A stretch of 64,000 nucleotides of DNA, taken from positions 1-64,000 of the forward strand of contig JARKQF010000245.1 of NCBI GenBank assembly GCA_029973975.1. Reading direction: 5' to 3'. Below are positions 24,414 to 32,219 of this stretch, one piece after another. The notes below the pieces were generated by a model that saw only the letters and a list, made by a program, of their open reading frames with translations, made no database searches and was not told where the DNA came from. The stretch's first letter is position 1, and every line of letters starts with the position of its first letter. This DNA comes from Paludibacter sp. (GTDB lineage Bacteria > Bacteroidota > Bacteroidia > Bacteroidales > Paludibacteraceae). The position numbers and the translations under genes were made by a program.

Positions 24414-24431
24414 ACCCCCATATATGGGGGT
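24414..24431. repeat. 18-bp perfect palindrome near attR
   Basis: ACCCCCATATATGGGGGT, perfectly self-complementary, 29 bases before the attR core. A related sequence, TACCCCCGTATATGGTG, begins at 13289 just inside attL, and ACACCCCCAC follows at 24444. These may be recombinase arm-type sites or a fold in the tRNA precursor leader. Confidence 0.6.
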
Positions 24432-24460
24432 AACAAAGGGAGTACACCCCCACAGGTGGT

Positions 24461-24521
24461 GTAAACTTGCCCCTGTAGCTCAATGGACAGAGCACCAGCC
24501 TTCTAAGCTGTTGGTTGAGGG
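24461..24521 (+). repeat. attR direct repeat (61 bp)
   Basis: Identical copy of 13226-13286. Here the sequence continues into the genuine tRNA T-arm (TTCGAATCC), so the 3' part of this tRNA is original chromosome and the repeat is element-derived or recombinant. Confidence 0.95.
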
Positions 24522-24541
24522 TTCGAATCCCCCCAGGGGCG
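24469..24541 (+). tRNA. tRNA-Arg (anticodon TCT)
   Basis: 73 bases: acceptor GCCCCTG / CAGGGGC with discriminator G, D-arm GCTC/GAGC, anticodon loop CTTCTAA with TCT at 24502-24504, T-loop TTCGAAT. The anticodon stem has one mismatch at its outer pair. CCA is not encoded. It reads AGA codons. The gene is intact but its 5' flank is element DNA. Confidence 0.97.
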
Positions 24542-24582
24542 CTCATTTTTCCATATTTCTCAAAAAAAAGGGAAAAGTTAAT

Positions 24583-24933
24583 ATGCGAATTCTAATTGTC
24601 GAAGATGATTCCACGATGCGATCATTATTAAAAACTTTGTTAGAATTTGAAAATTTTTCCGTCGATACATACGAGAAGGATAAAGCCGAGGAAATCTTGC
24701 TAAAAGTTACTTCCTCCACTCCCGATGTTGTGTTAATGGATGTTAATCTACGTTTTGCCAATGGGCTTGACCTTGCGTCAAAAATTAGAGCTATTCCGTC
24801 AATAAAACAACCCAAAATTATTCTTAGTTCAGGTATGGATTACCAAAAAGAATGTGATAAGCGTGCGGTTGATTTGTTTTTGTTGAAACCATATATGCCG
24901 GATGATTTAATAAAATGGCTACACGCAATATAA
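24583..24933 (+). CDS. Single-domain response regulator
   Basis: 116-aa receiver from ATG 24583 (the longer frame runs back through the tRNA and is not coding). Acidic pair VEDDST, phospho-acceptor in VVLMDVNLRFANG near residue 51, Ser/Thr in IILSSGMD and Lys in LFLLKPYMPDD. No output domain or partner kinase. First chromosomal gene after the element. Confidence 0.85.
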   Translation: MRILIVEDDSTMRSLLKTLLEFENFSVDTYEKDKAEEILLKVTSSTPDVVLMDVNLRFANGLDLASKIRAIPSIKQPKIILSSGMDYQKECDKRAVDLFLLKPYMPDDLIKWLHAI

Positions 24934-24944
24934 AGAATTTTCCT

Positions 24945-25436
24945 ATGATGTTTTTTTCAATTCTCACCATTTCGGATCGCTCTTTTTCTGGTATACGCCC
25001 TGATCTCTCAGGCCCAGCGCTTTTTCAGTATATTACCGAGCGTGGGCATAATGTTTTATGTGCATCAATTGTCCCTGATGATTTGAACAAAATTCACGAT
25101 GTGCTTTTGGAGTGGTGTGACACAGGTGAAAACGATATTATTCTGACCACCGGTGGAACTGGTTTTGCGCCAAGAGATGTTACACCTGAAGCCACGTTGT
25201 CTGTTATCGAGAAAAATGCTCCCGGGCTGCCTGAACTCATGCGCTTAGAGAGCTTAAAGAAAACTCCCCACGCAGCATTATCCCGGTCAGTGGCAGGAAT
25301 TCGAAAACAGACATTAATAATCAATCTTCCTGGGAGTCCAAGAGCTGCTGTCGAAAACCTGGAAATTTTATTTCCGTTACTTGAACATGCCGTTGAGTTG
25401 ATTAAAAACGATCCTTCATCGGAAGCGCATCATTAG
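24945..25436 (+). CDS. mogA: Molybdopterin adenylyltransferase-like protein (MogA/MoaB)
   Basis: 163 aa from ATG 24945 (24948 also possible; ATG 24915 overlaps the upstream gene). Contains the MoCF-binding pattern LTISDRSFSGIRPDLSGP, the loop ILTTGGTGFAPRDVTPEAT and the end INLPGSPRAAVENL. It would adenylylate molybdopterin before metal insertion, for example for the tungsto-enzyme AOR at 60957. MogA and MoaB cannot be told apart by eye. The 3' end overlaps the convergent YfhO gene by 35 bases. Confidence 0.88.
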   Translation: MMFFSILTISDRSFSGIRPDLSGPALFQYITERGHNVLCASIVPDDLNKIHDVLLEWCDTGENDIILTTGGTGFAPRDVTPEATLSVIEKNAPGLPELMRLESLKKTPHAALSRSVAGIRKQTLIINLPGSPRAAVENLEILFPLLEHAVELIKNDPSSEAHH

Positions 25437-27756
25437 TGTTTTGGAGTTCTAACAATCCCCAAAGTACAAGCGAAATAGTGCTGACCACAAGTCCTATGTA
25501 GAAAACTGTTGGAAAATAAAATAGCTCTACTCTGTGTTTACCTGCTGGGACAGAAATTCCCATGAAGTTTGCATCTGTTAGCACAGGAATTAACGCTTCT
25601 CCTTCATCGATCCGAAGCTTCCAACCAGGAAACCAGGAACGTCTGAAAGTTACCCAACCTTCTGTATCAGCATTGATGTCAACAACAATCTGTTGGGGTG
25701 TTGATAATATCGTCTCAACACTTGCATACGAATTTGAGTCAGAGGTCTTAGGTAAATCAGTCTTTTCTAAAACAACAGCACATCGGTTTTGATGACTGTA
25801 ACCAGTCACTTGAGCAAGTATTTGTTCATCCATTTTTTTAAATGCGTTATTTTCATCTTCTGAATATATGGCACAATTCGCCCAGACAACTGCCTTTGAA
25901 CCGGCCTGTAAATGCTCAAGAATCGCCTCGTTTTGATTGTTGGCGCTAACTCTCACAGAAATTCCCAGATCACGTAGCCACGCTTTTTGAGCCTCGATCG
26001 GCAAATTATCCAGATAATTCATAAAGTTCACATAATGAGAGGGCAATAATGGATCAAAATTATTCAGGATGGGAATATGGTCAATGATATTGATATCAGG
26101 AATGAAGTTTTTCCGTAATTCATAATGAGTAGCTTTATTACCAAAATCTGAAAATTTTAGAAATTTATTGAATTTAATATTGTATAAGTCTTGTTCAGGA
26201 AAATAAACAAATAGCTCATTGTTGTTCTTCGAGGCCAGGGATATTGAATAGTCGGGTCGGAAAAAATTTGCATCAATCCAAGGAATAATCCCATTGTTTG
26301 AAATATAAAGGTCCACTGGGATAAAAGTAAAAACAATCAAGATCCATATCTTTTTTTTCACTCCCTGCATGCCATTTGTCAGGCTCAACACTCCGTATAA
26401 GAATAAAAATATTCCAAGCACAAAAAATGCGATTGGAATACTATCTTTTTCAACGCTCCCCATGCGATAAATAACAATTGATGTCAACGCAATAGCAGCG
26501 CTGCCTGCTGTTCCCAACCGCGTCCAGTATAGTCTTTTCCCTTCAGGTTTTATCCAGTAGTTCGAACCTATTCCAGCTAACAATGCAAAGGAAAATACCG
26601 CCAACAGCATTAGCCTCGCCGGTGCCTGGAACATATCAAACCCCGGAATATAATGATATAGAAATGGAAAAATTGGTGTGTTTTTCCCCATCGCAAGCAC
26701 AATTGAGACAACAGCGCAACCCCACAAGAAAATTGCGAGTTGTTTTGTCTCAACATCTTTCTTCCATTGCCGAAATACCGATCGCAATGAGAGCAACAAC
26801 AGGACCGCTGGCAACACACCAAAATAGAACGCATCTTCCCAATATGCCCCATAGCCCCAATAATTTCCAGCGCCAGGATTCCCATATAGGTTTGGCAACA
26901 GTACCGTCAATAACCTCCATGGCCAAAATGAGTAGGTCATGGCAAGTTCATAATCCACTGATGAGGCACGCTGTGAATTGAACAGCAACTCTGCCGTGGG
27001 AATCAATTGAATACTTGCTATTCCAATCCCCAGTGTGACATCCCTAATTAAATAAAGGCTTTGCGTTATTATCAGGGTTCTTTTGGACTGATCTGTTATG
27101 CATCGCCAGATCCACCAGATAGCCGCAAAGGACATTTGATAGGCACTCCACTGAGCATGTCCCGCAAGCAACATGAATCCTGCGCACAGAATCACCCCCC
27201 TGTTGATTTTTTGAGAATAATTTTGACGATGTTTTTCAATAAATAAAATTAGCCAGGGGAACCATGCTGCTGTCCATATCATACTTATAAATCCCTGGCG
27301 GGAAATTAATAATTGGCTACACGCAAAAACAATGGCGCTGACTGTTTGACCAAATTTACTTATCCCAAGTGCACGAGCCAGAAGCATCATACCAAAAGCC
27401 GCCCACACCAGGTGCAGGTAATTCAATATACCAAATCCCCAGGCGATCAGTGAATTTCCGCCAAAAATGCCAAAAACAAACAAAAGCCAGCCTGGCGGAT
27501 AAAATAATGCAGATTGATAATTAGCCAGGAATGGCGCATTCATTCCATTATATGGATTAAAGAATGGTATTCTCCCCTTGCTGATCTCTTCGAAAGCAAA
27601 AATTCGCCAGGGTATGAATTGTAATGCTGGCGTTCCCCAGAACAGCGATTGAAATTGAAGGATGGATGGCAATAAAAACAATCCAAGAACCAGGCTGGTA
27701 TAAATTGCTGGTAAATTTGTATTTGTGAAATTTCTTACCTTTACCACCAAACACAT
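25402..27756 (-). CDS. YfhO-like multi-pass membrane protein
   Basis: 784 aa with about a dozen hydrophobic helices, followed by a C-terminal extracytoplasmic domain and one last helix. The N-terminal pattern (FQSLFWGTPALQFIPWRIFA, then NPYNGMNAPFLAN) and the C-terminal WVTFRRSWFPGWKLRIDEGE with the preceding VDINADTEG are the marks of the YfhO (PF09586) family. The family is related to GT-C glycosyltransferases and takes part in glycosylation of lipoteichoic acid or other surface polymers in Firmicutes; substrate here is unknown. Start ATG overlaps the previous gene by 16 bases. Confidence 0.85.
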   Translation of the reverse strand: MCLVVKVRNFTNTNLPAIYTSLVLGLFLLPSILQFQSLFWGTPALQFIPWRIFAFEEISKGRIPFFNPYNGMNAPFLANYQSALFYPPGWLLFVFGIFGGNSLIAWGFGILNYLHLVWAAFGMMLLARALGISKFGQTVSAIVFACSQLLISRQGFISMIWTAAWFPWLILFIEKHRQNYSQKINRGVILCAGFMLLAGHAQWSAYQMSFAAIWWIWRCITDQSKRTLIITQSLYLIRDVTLGIGIASIQLIPTAELLFNSQRASSVDYELAMTYSFWPWRLLTVLLPNLYGNPGAGNYWGYGAYWEDAFYFGVLPAVLLLLSLRSVFRQWKKDVETKQLAIFLWGCAVVSIVLAMGKNTPIFPFLYHYIPGFDMFQAPARLMLLAVFSFALLAGIGSNYWIKPEGKRLYWTRLGTAGSAAIALTSIVIYRMGSVEKDSIPIAFFVLGIFLFLYGVLSLTNGMQGVKKKIWILIVFTFIPVDLYISNNGIIPWIDANFFRPDYSISLASKNNNELFVYFPEQDLYNIKFNKFLKFSDFGNKATHYELRKNFIPDINIIDHIPILNNFDPLLPSHYVNFMNYLDNLPIEAQKAWLRDLGISVRVSANNQNEAILEHLQAGSKAVVWANCAIYSEDENNAFKKMDEQILAQVTGYSHQNRCAVVLEKTDLPKTSDSNSYASVETILSTPQQIVVDINADTEGWVTFRRSWFPGWKLRIDEGEALIPVLTDANFMGISVPAGKHRVELFYFPTVFYIGLVVSTISLVLWGLLELQNTNDALPMKDRF

Positions 27757-29921
27757 TCTCCAAATGATTTTTTATAAATAATCACGGCAGAAACCAAACA
27801 AGTCAACAAAGCCATGCCTAATCCTTTATAAATTTCATACGGAATGAATTTCCACTCGATAAGATGTTGCCCCCCTTTTACCAATACCGCCCGCAATAAT
27901 TTTTCCATGGTGTCCTTTTCAATTTTTTCCCCATCAAGAAAAACTATCCAATTAGGATAATTCAATTCAGATAGGACAACTCTGCCATCCCCCTTCACTT
28001 CAATTTGCATTTTGTTAGGACTAATCGAATGATATATGACATTACTGGGTTCAATTTCCAAATCTTCGTCCTTTTCAACCCAAACTCGTGGTTGAAATTC
28101 AGGATTCCGATACAAATAACTTTGACCAATCTGTTTTACAAATTCCAATTGAGGTTCATCGATTTCAAATTCTGAAAGTATATATTTTACATTCAATCTT
28201 CCTAGCAAGGAAAGATTTGGAATGGCATTGCGATTATCACTTTTTGGATTACCCTTCTTAAATGCCGGGGTTGTGACACTATAGGTTTCCGAATTTACCC
28301 CGGTGGCATTTTCCATGTATTTAGAATAGTCTTGTAATTGCAATGGATCAACACCGTCAGCCAATTCAAGACGTCCAATACCGGCAATATCTTGGGGAAT
28401 GCTGTACGACGGAGAATAGATACGATATGTTTCTGTATCGGTGTGAAAAAAGTCAAGCAGTTCTGCGTACTGGTGTTTGCGATACTCCCAATTGACAAAT
28501 TTAAATTGTGTAATTCCCACCATGCCAAAATCAATAATTGTTAAGATAATAATGGATATGGGAAATACTGTGTCCAAAAATCGTGTTTTCAGCCACACCA
28601 TGATCAGCAATCCATAAGCAAAAAGTACCACCGCACCCCAGAAGAATTCGGCAGGGAAGCTATGTGTTAAAATGGCAATTCCAATGGAAAGCATTATTTC
28701 AAACGAGATCACGATCATCACAACGATGAGTGAAATTGAGAGCTGCTTTGACCGCAAATTGTTTTTGATTTCAACGAATGAATCCATTAAATGAGATGCC
28801 AATATACTCATAGAAAAACCGGCCAGAAAAAGAAAACGTGTCGGCACACGCAATAACCGGATACCGGGTAGCGAAAATAGAAAGTCCAGGCCTGGAATCA
28901 CTGATCCCAGTGATAGCAACATGCAAAGACAAAATATTGTGAGCCAAAATTTATTTTTCTTCCGATATTCAGAGTAACCCAGAGAAAATATAACCACCAA
29001 TAAAGAGAATCCACCAAAATAAACAATCCATTCCGCATAACCTCCGAAATCTGGAAAAAAGAAGCTCAATAAATATTTTAAAGGCAGGGATAATTCCATG
29101 GAATCTTCAATTCCCAGCAAGTTTCGGGTTGAGAGTCTGACAAATTTTAAAAATGGGAACAAGAAAGGAGCCGAAATTCCCAGGGCAAAGCAGAGCTGAG
29201 TGATCCATACGAGAACTTGACTCAATTTTTTTCCCAAAGGAAATCGACCATCAGCAACTTGCACTTCACCTAAAATCAAATTCCGGATGAAAAATAAAAA
29301 CCAAAGAACAATTGCATAAGCAGCCCAGCGAATATCAGCAAATATGATCATTGCCCAAATTAAGCCTGGCATAAATGAAAATTTTGATTTATGCGATCTG
29401 ATTTCAGCTAACAACAACCAGGGGGTCCATGAAATAGCGAACACCAGTGAAACATGTCCAGCTGCTATGTGGGTAATAACTTTTGGCATCAATTCAAAAG
29501 TTATTCCACCAAGTATCGATGCCTCTTTGCTGCATCCTTCCATTCGAAGAAATAGATACATTCCCAAACCACCCCATACAAGGTGGATGATTTCTAAGAA
29601 GAACCAACTTGCCGGCGAATCCCATATCAATGCCAGCCAACCCGGTAGGTACCAGAAACCAGATAACGGATTTTCAAGAAACGGCGCCCCTGATAAAATG
29701 CCTGGATTCCACAATGGAATTACATGCTGTTCCAGAATGCTCCTTCTGAGAAAATGTCCATTGGGATAATGAGAAATTAGCAGGTCGGTGAATTCAGCCC
29801 CTTTTGGAAAAGGGACTTCTCCAATATGGAATAAGAAAAAGACAACGGGTAACAGGAATACAAACAAGAATAGGTTTTTCCTGAAGGATTTGAATGGTTT
29901 AAAAATAGAACTCAATGACAT
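27741..29921 (-). CDS. YfhO-like multi-pass membrane protein (second copy)
   Basis: 726 aa, same architecture as its neighbour: helices from about residue 12, an N-terminal acidic loop (FPKGAEFTDLLISHYPNG, WNPGILSGAPFLENP), many transmembrane helices, a C-terminal domain (WVEKDEDLEIEP, LSELNYPNWIVFLDGEKIEK) and a final helix. Clearly paralogous in layout but divergent in sequence. It overlaps the genes on both sides by 10-16 bases, so the three membrane genes form one operon. Confidence 0.82.
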   Translation of the reverse strand: MSLSSIFKPFKSFRKNLFLFVFLLPVVFFLFHIGEVPFPKGAEFTDLLISHYPNGHFLRRSILEQHVIPLWNPGILSGAPFLENPLSGFWYLPGWLALIWDSPASWFFLEIIHLVWGGLGMYLFLRMEGCSKEASILGGITFELMPKVITHIAAGHVSLVFAISWTPWLLLAEIRSHKSKFSFMPGLIWAMIIFADIRWAAYAIVLWFLFFIRNLILGEVQVADGRFPLGKKLSQVLVWITQLCFALGISAPFLFPFLKFVRLSTRNLLGIEDSMELSLPLKYLLSFFFPDFGGYAEWIVYFGGFSLLVVIFSLGYSEYRKKNKFWLTIFCLCMLLSLGSVIPGLDFLFSLPGIRLLRVPTRFLFLAGFSMSILASHLMDSFVEIKNNLRSKQLSISLIVVMIVISFEIMLSIGIAILTHSFPAEFFWGAVVLFAYGLLIMVWLKTRFLDTVFPISIIILTIIDFGMVGITQFKFVNWEYRKHQYAELLDFFHTDTETYRIYSPSYSIPQDIAGIGRLELADGVDPLQLQDYSKYMENATGVNSETYSVTTPAFKKGNPKSDNRNAIPNLSLLGRLNVKYILSEFEIDEPQLEFVKQIGQSYLYRNPEFQPRVWVEKDEDLEIEPSNVIYHSISPNKMQIEVKGDGRVVLSELNYPNWIVFLDGEKIEKDTMEKLLRAVLVKGGQHLIEWKFIPYEIYKGLGMALLTCLVSAVIIYKKSFGECVWW

Positions 29922-31444
29922 TGAAAAATACCAACCGTTTCATTGGAATATTTTTCCGAGCAACCCGGAAAACCATCTAGTGGCTTGCTGTTTAATGCTT
30001 TTTCTCTAGGCCCATAGAGGATAAAGTTTACCCTGTGTGATCGAATAAACGCTTGAATAGCCTTGGGTTGTGCAGATGATTTGAAGAAATCAATAACCGA
30101 AATTTCTTTTTTCTCAGCATCGACAGTCTCAAATGGATGTCCATATACGACTCTTACACCAGTCCATCCTGGTATAAACATACTCAATTCAGGAGAAGCA
30201 AGAACAACATCGTCCCAACCGGCGTTTTCATCCAGCCATTTCAACGCTTGTCGTTCATCGTTAGTAAAAAATACTTTTGGATTTCCATTTACACCAGCGG
30301 TCAATCCAGCTACGAGAATTACCAGGTTCGTTGTCAGGGATAAAATAAAAACAACGGTAATACATAATTTTCGAAAACGTTGCTCAAATATGGTGTAAAA
30401 CAATCCTCTACCTGCAAGAACAGCTAAGGGGATGAATATTCCCAGTAAAAATCTTCTTTGTAATGAAATTGGAAAAATCAAGAAAATGAAACTCACTATT
30501 GCCCAGATTATGGGTATTTCATAAATGCCTTTATTTTTTATCGTGGAAACTATGCCTGCAACCGAAAATAGGATTAGGGGAGAAATGGAGATAAAAATAT
30601 CCCATAAGGGTGGCGAAATTGTAATATTTTGCTCATTCCACACCATCAACAAGGGGTCGTGCGTTGCCGCCCATTGCTGATAAATTAATATGGGCAAACC
30701 AACCAGAAGACAATAAAGGACAGGGGAAAGGGACTTGAACTTTTTGGAATGGATAAATTCCATAAATTCCTTAACTCCAACCACCATCAATCCAATTACA
30801 TATCCAAATGGAAGGATGATCACCAAAAGGATTGAACAAACACACAACCAGAAGTAACCTTCTCTCTTCCATCCTTCATAAAATCGAATCAAGATGAACA
30901 AGAGTAGTGAAATACCTAGCGGGAAATGCGGATTGGAATATGCAGAAAGAAATGGAAAAGCTTCAGCCACCCAAAAATCTGCCGTCATCACACCTGTGAC
31001 AAAATATGCAATACTTCCCATCCCTGAACCAAATAGACTAATGATAAAAATTCCGTTAACAAGACTCTCGTCATCTGGTAAATATAATTCTAAAAATTTT
31101 TCAACGAAATAAAACATCACTATTGAACAAATAATTCGAGCAAAATGAAAAATAACCAGCAATGGAAGCCCAAAAATCCGGGCAACATGGCCGAGAAAAA
31201 GATAGAATGTAAATAAAAATGTTGCATCACCTTTTTCGGACGTGAATGGCAAGAAAAACAACCATTCACCATCATAGCCCTCCCTCATCTTGGCCAGGTA
31301 GGAATTCCCATCAAGAGGATTTTGTAGATAACCTCCAAAAACAAGCCCTTCTGGATGAAAGAAATTAGCAAAAAGATATGGCAAAGTAATGGATAATAAA
31401 AAAATTAGCAACACCGCCCACTTAAGTTTTTTATTTTTCATCAA
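29912..31444 (-). CDS. GT-C-like membrane glycosyltransferase family protein
   Basis: 510 aa, about ten to twelve transmembrane helices, with a first extracytoplasmic loop holding NPLDGNSYLAKMREGYDGEW, a position where GT-C enzymes carry a catalytic acidic residue. A short soluble C terminus follows. Probably uses a polyprenyl-phosphate sugar donor; acceptor unknown. First gene of the membrane-protein operon, divergent from the zinc-ribbon gene at 31516. Confidence 0.65.
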   Translation of the reverse strand: MMKNKKLKWAVLLIFLLSITLPYLFANFFHPEGLVFGGYLQNPLDGNSYLAKMREGYDGEWLFFLPFTSEKGDATFLFTFYLFLGHVARIFGLPLLVIFHFARIICSIVMFYFVEKFLELYLPDDESLVNGIFIISLFGSGMGSIAYFVTGVMTADFWVAEAFPFLSAYSNPHFPLGISLLLFILIRFYEGWKREGYFWLCVCSILLVIILPFGYVIGLMVVGVKEFMEFIHSKKFKSLSPVLYCLLVGLPILIYQQWAATHDPLLMVWNEQNITISPPLWDIFISISPLILFSVAGIVSTIKNKGIYEIPIIWAIVSFIFLIFPISLQRRFLLGIFIPLAVLAGRGLFYTIFEQRFRKLCITVVFILSLTTNLVILVAGLTAGVNGNPKVFFTNDERQALKWLDENAGWDDVVLASPELSMFIPGWTGVRVVYGHPFETVDAEKKEISVIDFFKSSAQPKAIQAFIRSHRVNFILYGPREKALNSKPLDGFPGCSEKYSNETVGIFQCH

Positions 31445-31479
31445 ATTTCCAATCTACGATTCTTTTAATAATCTTTTAC

Positions 31480-31508
31480 TTGCGATTTTTCTCTTACACC
31501 CCTATAAT
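31480..31508 (+). promoter_or_regulatory. Promoter predicted to give a leaderless mRNA
   Basis: TTGCGA (31480-31485), 17-base spacer, TATAAT (31503-31508). The ATG of the next gene is at 31516, where transcription should begin, and there is no ribosome binding site. Confidence 0.6.
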
Positions 31509-31515
31509 CCTAATT

Positions 31516-32217
31516 ATGAATCCAGTTGCCCAATTATTCAACTTACAAAAGACTGACATTGAGCTCAATCGCATTGAGAATCGTTTTCAACAACTGGAAG
31601 CAGAAATTAATGCTGATCAGACTGTTTATAAAGCCGAACAAAAATTGCTCGAGGCAAAGAACAAACAAATCAAATTATCTCAGGCTTTACGTTCCATTGA
31701 AGAGAATCGGAAGCAGATTCAAATAAAAATCGAAATAACCGATAAAAAATTATACAGTGGAAGTATCAAAGCCCCCAAAGAATTGCAAGACCTCCAGTCA
31801 GAATTAACCATGAATAAGAATATATTGAAATCAATGGAAGAAGATGAACTTCAAGCAATGATTGAGTGTGAACAGCATGAGGTGTATTTCAAGCAATGTG
31901 AAGAGAACCTCAAATCAACGCGGGCAGCAAGCACAGCCAAACACAGCCTGGCACTGGGTGAAAAGAGTCAACTGAGCCTGGAAAAGGACCGACTTTTACG
32001 CGAACGAAGCGCAATACAAAGTTCAATTCCCGATGAACTTAACAATTTATATTTACAGTTAAAAAAGAATAAGCATGGCCTGGCTGTCTCAAAAATTACT
32101 GAAAACAATTGTGAAAGCTGCGGCGCCTCAATAACACCGGCAATGGTTCAAACAGTTCGCGCCTTGAAAGAAGTAGTTCTTTGCCCATCCTGTGGGCGAA
32201 TCCTCTACGCTGGTTAA
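31516..32217 (+). CDS. Coiled-coil C4 zinc-ribbon protein (zf-RING_7 / CdsZ-like)
   Basis: 233 aa from ATG 31516. A long antiparallel coiled coil (residues about 10-185) is followed by a C-terminal zinc ribbon CESCGASI ... CPSCGRIL. This is the DUF164/zf-RING_7 family, whose members are proposed to bind nucleic acid or act as adaptors; function uncertain. The start is supported by the promoter geometry just upstream. Confidence 0.85.
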   Translation: MNPVAQLFNLQKTDIELNRIENRFQQLEAEINADQTVYKAEQKLLEAKNKQIKLSQALRSIEENRKQIQIKIEITDKKLYSGSIKAPKELQDLQSELTMNKNILKSMEEDELQAMIECEQHEVYFKQCEENLKSTRAASTAKHSLALGEKSQLSLEKDRLLRERSAIQSSIPDELNNLYLQLKKNKHGLAVSKITENNCESCGASITPAMVQTVRALKEVVLCPSCGRILYAG

Positions 32218-32219
32218 AT

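Larger units (their letters stand above)
13226..24521 (+). mobile_element. 11.2-kb integrative element inserted in tRNA-Arg(TCT)
   Basis: Bounded by 61-bp perfect direct repeats at 13226-13286 and 24461-24521 that contain eight bases upstream of the tRNA plus its first 53 bases. A tyrosine recombinase lies immediately inside the left end. The excised circle would be 11,235 bp. Content: integrase, a 15-gene minus-strand chain (14398-19401), a PRTase-like/NADAR pair (+), a second minus-strand operon with an AAA/RecA-like ATPase (20992-23614), an XRE-type regulator and a Cys-rich small ORF. There is no terminase, capsid, portal, relaxase, conjugation or polymerase gene, so it resembles a satellite or mobilisable island more than a complete phage or ICE. 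Confidence 0.92.

Noticed and set aside
13226-24521. Complete prophage
   Set aside because: No terminase, portal, capsid, tail or lysis gene can be seen; integrase, regulator and ATPase alone do not make a phage.
24352-24546. 64-codon minus-strand ORF across the tRNA-Arg region
   Set aside because: It is antisense to the tRNA and att repeat; such ORFs are a frequent annotation artefact at tRNA genes.
24424-24582. Upstream extension of the response regulator frame through the tRNA
   Set aside because: The frame covers the tRNA gene; the receiver fold starts at MRILIVEDD, ATG 24583.
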